Made by a program: the position numbers and the translations under genes. A DNA stretch of 8,335 nucleotides, from the NCBI GenBank assembly GCA_029777225.1, contig JAKOSR010000091.1, forward strand, positions 1-8,335, read 5' to 3'. Shown piece after piece: positions 5,334 to 8,335 of the stretch. Origin of the DNA: Chloroflexota bacterium. Lineage in GTDB: Bacteria > Chloroflexota > Anaerolineae > Anaerolineales > Anaerolineaceae. Position 1 is the first letter of the stretch, and every line of letters starts with the position of its first letter. The notes below the pieces were generated by a model. That model was not told the origin of the DNA. It searched no databases and saw nothing but the letters and a program-made list of their open reading frames with translations.

Positions 5334-5891
5334 ATGGGAAAGATGATTGAATGTGTGGTTGACAGCGTGCGGGTGAGCCTGACCAACCAGGACAGGGTCA
5401 TGGTCCTAAAAGACAAGGGCTCAGAACGCTACCTGCCGATTTGGATTGGGATTTACGAGGCTGAGTCCATCACCATCGCGCTGCAAAAAATCGCGGTGGC
5501 CCGCCCACTCACGCACGATTTAATCCCGGAACTGCTTAATCAACTCGGCATTCAACTGGTCTGCGCCGAGATTACTGCCATTGAATCAGACACTTTTTAC
5601 GCCGACCTGGTGTTGGAACAAAACGGGGAGCGCAAGTATATTGACTGCCGTCCCTCTGACGCGGTTGCCATCATCGTGCGCAGCCAGGTGCCGCTCTATG
5701 TGGACGAGGAAGTATTCACCAAGGCAGGCATCATCCCGGAAGAGGCTGAGCGTGGTGAAGCTATTGAATTATCCCCTTCCACCGAAAACAGGCAAGAGGG
5801 TGACCTTTCCCTTTTTGAGGATTTTCTGAAAAGCCTGGACGATGATGAAGACTCCTCCGAAAATGACAAGCCTGAGGACCTCCCCTTTTAG
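5334..5891 (+). CDS. Bifunctional nuclease family protein (DUF151)
   Basis: This 185-residue protein has the DUF151/BFN domain over about residues 4-135. Recognisable parts are LPIWIGIYEAESI (34-46), the HDLIPELL helix, YIDCRPSDAVAI (102-113) and VPLYVDEEVF. Plant members show DNase and RNase activity, whereas bacterial members are largely uncharacterised; nuclease activity here is therefore only a family-level possibility. Instead of the UVR-type tail found on some relatives, the C-terminus (about 143-185) is strongly acidic, with LFEDFLKSLDDDEDSSEND ending in PEDLPF, and is probably disordered. The start has AGGTGA at 5322-5327. The dnaB start follows after 17 nt with no terminator, so the two are probably co-transcribed, hinting at a role linked to DNA metabolism (inference). 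Confidence 0.88.
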   Translation: MGKMIECVVDSVRVSLTNQDRVMVLKDKGSERYLPIWIGIYEAESITIALQKIAVARPLTHDLIPELLNQLGIQLVCAEITAIESDTFYADLVLEQNGERKYIDCRPSDAVAIIVRSQVPLYVDEEVFTKAGIIPEEAERGEAIELSPSTENRQEGDLSLFEDFLKSLDDDEDSSENDKPEDLPF

Positions 5892-5908
5892 GTAGAAAAC
5901 GAAACCCC

Positions 5909-7279
5909 ATGGAAGATTCACAACAACCTACCAAGACCACACCCACCACGACCGATCTGCAACCTGGGCAACTCCAGGACCGCGAGATGGAAGAAGCCTT
6001 GATTGGCGCGGTGTTAATCAACCCTGGCGTTTTTACCGACGTCACTCCAATCCTCTCCGTGGAGGATTTTTACCTCACACGGCATCAATGGATATGGGAA
6101 GCCTTTTCCACCTTGTTCCAACGCGATAAATCCTTCGACCTCCTGATGGTGCGCCAGGAATTGGAAAACACCAGCCGCCTGGATGACGTCGGGGGCATGG
6201 AGTACCTTGCCAACCTGGCAGGTCGGGTGCCATCCTCGCTGCACGCAGAATCCTACGCGCACAACATCAACGCGCTGGCGGTGCGCCGGCGCATGGTTTC
6301 AGCGGCCAACAATATTGCCAAGCTGGCTTACCGCAAGGACTACGATGTTGACACGGTCATCGAGGAATCCGAAAAAGAAGTCTTTGGCGTCAGCCAGGAC
6401 CGGTACAAGCGCGATTTGACACCCGTCAGCATCTTCGCGGACCGCTACCTGGACCGGCTCAGCATTGTATCCAAGGATCCGGAATCTGTAACCGGCCTGA
6501 CCACCGGGCTAAAGTCCGTGGACAAAGCCCTGGGTGGGCTGCAGAAATCGGACTTTGTTATTGTTGCCGGCCGGCCTGGCATGGGTAAAACCGGTTTCTT
6601 GGTTGGTATTGCCAAGCATGTGGGCCTCAGCCTGATGCGCAACGTCGCGATTTTTACCCTGGAAATGTCCGCTGAACAGCTGCTGCAACGTATGCTGGCC
6701 CAGGATACGCAGATTGACTCCCAAAGATTGCGCCAGGCCAAGTTTGATGACAATGAAATGTACACGGTGGTGCACGCGATTTCCAACATCTCCACCTCCC
6801 ACATTTACATCGACGACACACCGGCCATCACCCCGATGCAGATGCGTGCTAAGTGCCGCAGGCTGCAACAGGAAAAGACCCTGGACCTGGTCATCGTGGA
6901 CTACCTGCAATTGATGAGCGGCGACACACGTTCAGAGAACCGCGTGCAGGAGGTCTCTTATATTTCGCGCTATCTCAAGGTGTTGGCCCGCGATTTGGAT
7001 GTTCCGGTAATCGCGGCAGCCCAGCTCTCGCGCGCCGTGGAACAACGGCAGGATAAACTACCGGTGCTGTCGGATTTACGCGAATCGGGTTCGCTGGAAC
7101 AGGACGCGGACGTTGTGATGTTCATCAGCCGTCCTGAGCAAATGAAAGAGGATTCCCCCAATCACAACCTGGCAAAATTGATTATCGCCAAGCACCGTAA
7201 TGGACCTGTCCATTCAGGCATTGACCTGGTATTTATTGACCGGCTGGCCTCCTTCTTCGATAAAGCGATTGAGTCTTGA
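5909..7279 (+). CDS. dnaB: Replicative DNA helicase DnaB
   Basis: This 456-residue protein is a full-length hexameric 5'-3' helicase that unwinds the fork and recruits primase. A Thr/Gln/Pro-rich N-tail (1-22) precedes the N-terminal helical domain, which begins at DREMEEALIGAVLINP, and a linker leads to the RecA-like motor from about residue 180. Walker A is GRPGMGKT (221-228, K227) and Walker B is VDYLQLM with D331. The SDLRESGSLEQDADVVMF block and K428-H-R430 (matching the K/R finger motif of Geobacillus DnaB) are present. No intein or frame break is seen. The ribosome site is weak: the only purine-rich stretch, AGGTAG, overlaps the DUF151 stop 13 nt upstream. Translation may therefore depend on the upstream gene. 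The stop overlaps a possible TTG start of the next gene. Confidence 0.96.
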   Translation: MEDSQQPTKTTPTTTDLQPGQLQDREMEEALIGAVLINPGVFTDVTPILSVEDFYLTRHQWIWEAFSTLFQRDKSFDLLMVRQELENTSRLDDVGGMEYLANLAGRVPSSLHAESYAHNINALAVRRRMVSAANNIAKLAYRKDYDVDTVIEESEKEVFGVSQDRYKRDLTPVSIFADRYLDRLSIVSKDPESVTGLTTGLKSVDKALGGLQKSDFVIVAGRPGMGKTGFLVGIAKHVGLSLMRNVAIFTLEMSAEQLLQRMLAQDTQIDSQRLRQAKFDDNEMYTVVHAISNISTSHIYIDDTPAITPMQMRAKCRRLQQEKTLDLVIVDYLQLMSGDTRSENRVQEVSYISRYLKVLARDLDVPVIAAAQLSRAVEQRQDKLPVLSDLRESGSLEQDADVVMFISRPEQMKEDSPNHNLAKLIIAKHRNGPVHSGIDLVFIDRLASFFDKAIES

Positions 7280-7284
7280 GTGGC

Positions 7285-7974
7285 ATGAGACCAGACCCGT
7301 CCGTTTCAGGTTTCGAACACAACCCTGACCTTTCCATCTCCCTGCCGGCTGACTTCCTCCCACTGGCATTCAAGTCCGCGCTCAGCAAGGAAGCGCTTGG
7401 GATTCTACTCAGCGCTTTTACAGAGCTGGCCTTACAGCCTTCACCGGCTGACCTGATTCCGTTGGAAGCGCTGCGCGAACAAGCGCGGGCGAACCTCGGG
7501 ATGAACGACCCAGAAACGTTTGACCACGGGCTGGAAGAGTTGACCAGGAACGGGTTTGTGCTTTTGAGCCAGGTCAATGGCAAGGCGTACATCCTGCCAG
7601 GAACCCCCGCCGGACGCGCTTTGGCCTACGCCATCTCCGAAAAACAATTCATCCCGGCTGACCTGAACCAGGCAGACCGGCCGGCGGAACCTGGAAGGCC
7701 AGACATTTTCAGGCTGCACGAGGAAAATATTGGTCCGCTCACACCCATCATCACGGAAGCCCTGCTGCAGGACCAGGCCGAATATCCTTATGATTGGATA
7801 GAAGACGCCGTGCGTGAAGCCGTGCTAAACAATGCCAGGTCCTGGAAATACGTCCAGGCCGTCCTGCGAAATTGGAAGAAAAAAGGCCGCAAGGCTGTCA
7901 ATGAAAAGAAACCCTCGGACCTCGAGGAATTTAGAAAACTTTACCAGGAACAAAAACGTGGCAAACGAGAGTGA
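7285..7974 (+). CDS. DnaD-domain replication protein (probable helicase-loading factor)
   Basis: Numbered from the ATG at 7285, the protein has 229 residues. The C-terminal DnaD/DnaB2 domain (about 138-200) is clear: IFRLHEENIGPLTPIITEAL, then YPYDWIEDAVREAVLNN, then SWKYVQAVLRNWKKKG with the family's YxxxVxxxW pattern (Y189, W197). The N-terminal part (about 10-115) looks like a winged-helix region, as in Firmicutes DnaD, but is too divergent to assign firmly. The tail is basic (KKPSD, KRGKRE). In Firmicutes, DnaD acts with DnaB and DnaI to put the helicase on DNA; the neighbours here, dnaB helicase and a DnaI-like ATPase, fit that role. An in-frame TTG at 7276, overlapping the dnaB stop (TTGA), would add three residues; neither start has a good ribosome site, so reinitiation after dnaB is likely. 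Confidence 0.87.
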   Translation: MRPDPSVSGFEHNPDLSISLPADFLPLAFKSALSKEALGILLSAFTELALQPSPADLIPLEALREQARANLGMNDPETFDHGLEELTRNGFVLLSQVNGKAYILPGTPAGRALAYAISEKQFIPADLNQADRPAEPGRPDIFRLHEENIGPLTPIITEALLQDQAEYPYDWIEDAVREAVLNNARSWKYVQAVLRNWKKKGRKAVNEKKPSDLEEFRKLYQEQKRGKRE

Positions 7975-8335
7975 AACCCCTAATCAAGCGAACTCATTAA
8001 AAGGATTTTCCATCGGAGATCCCAATTGCCCCTATTGCCATGGGCTTGGTTTTGTTGGGCAGGACGTCCCACCAGGCGACCCGCGCTTTGGCAAGCTTGA
8101 AATCTGTGTTTGCCGGGCAAAAGAAGTGGTGAATTACCAGGAACGCACGCTCTACACCGCCAGCAATCTGGGTGACCTCAAATACCTCACTTTCGAGACC
8201 TTTTTGCCACGGGGCAAGGTTGGCCTGGCCGCTCCACTGGCGGACTCGCTTGAACAGGCTTTCAACACCGCCAGCAACTTCGCCAACTCGCTCAAGGGCT
8301 GGCTGCTCCTGACCGGTCATTATGGCTGTGGAAAA
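7958..8335 (+). CDS. DnaC/DnaI-type AAA+ helicase loader, partial (3' end missing)
   Basis: This open frame runs off the right edge after 126 codons. The N-terminus carries a probable zinc-binding set, C24-P-Y-C27-H28 and C50-V-C52, comparable to the Zn domain of Firmicutes DnaI. Residues LKYLTFETFLP (about 82-92) match the segment preceding the ATPase core in DnaC/IstB-type proteins. The last visible residues, TGHYGCGK (119-126), are the Walker A loop, ending exactly at its lysine. The GTG start at 7958 has AGGAA at 7946-7950, 7 nt upstream, and overlaps the end of the DnaD gene by 17 nt. Walker B and the arginine finger are outside the window. The neighbours argue for a chromosomal DnaB loader rather than IstB of an insertion sequence, and no transposase or terminal repeats are seen. 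Confidence 0.88.
   Translation, partial: MANESETPNQANSLKGFSIGDPNCPYCHGLGFVGQDVPPGDPRFGKLEICVCRAKEVVNYQERTLYTASNLGDLKYLTFETFLPRGKVGLAAPLADSLEQAFNTASNFANSLKGWLLLTGHYGCGK

Noticed and set aside
7997..8320. Minus-strand 107-codon frame at the right end
   Set aside because: It is opposite the DnaI-like gene, whose Cys motifs and Walker A are clear in the plus frame.
7958..8335. IstB-type ATPase of an insertion sequence
   Set aside because: No transposase, terminal repeats or target duplication is seen, and the gene overlaps a DnaD gene behind dnaB. A full-length sequence would settle this.

Overview
The window looks like chromosomal DNA from a fermentative Chloroflexota bacterium, most likely class Anaerolineae. 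That placement is an inference. It rests on a lipoprotein whose membrane anchor is followed by a Thr/Pro linker (the 'TPLPPTPAPTPT' type common in Anaerolineae surface proteins), on a DnaB/DnaD/DnaI-type replication cluster outside an obvious Firmicutes setting, and on a Na+-pumping methylmalonyl-CoA decarboxylase operon. I see no mobile element, CRISPR array, tRNA or rRNA, and the coding regions are dense and intact.

Layout: (1) 1-581, minus strand: a lipoprotein with a formylglycine-generating-enzyme (SUMF1-like) domain, cut by the left edge. (2) 582-839: a divergent intergenic region with one extended -10 promoter on each strand. (3) 840-4300, plus strand: a complete, tightly packed mmdA-mmdD-mmdC-mmdB operon for the Na+-translocating methylmalonyl-CoA decarboxylase. 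(4) 4320-4353: a strong hairpin with T-runs on both sides, serving as terminator for the operon and for the convergent gene. (5) 4365-5033, minus strand: an OmpR-family regulator with an intact winged helix but a receiver lacking the phosphorylation residues; no kinase gene is adjacent. (6) 5034-5333: a second divergent intergenic region with inverted repeats and tandem promoter-like elements. (7) 5334 to the right edge, plus strand: a DUF151 bifunctional-nuclease-family gene, replicative helicase dnaB, a DnaD-domain gene, and a DnaC/DnaI-type AAA+ loader truncated at its Walker A lysine.

How the genes work together: MmdA moves the carboxyl group of (S)-methylmalonyl-CoA to biotin on MmdC. 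MmdB, assisted by the small anchor MmdD, decarboxylates carboxybiotin and exports Na+, so the last steps of propionate formation are coupled to a sodium gradient. The right-hand cluster provides the replicative helicase and two likely helicase-loading factors, arranged for coupled translation. DUF151 is probably co-transcribed with them, with an unknown role. No clearly new defence or mobile system is visible. The items most worth a second look are the phosphorylation-dead regulator, the helicase-loader cluster, the valine at the carboxyltransferase specificity position, and the recurring TGNTANAAT promoter element.
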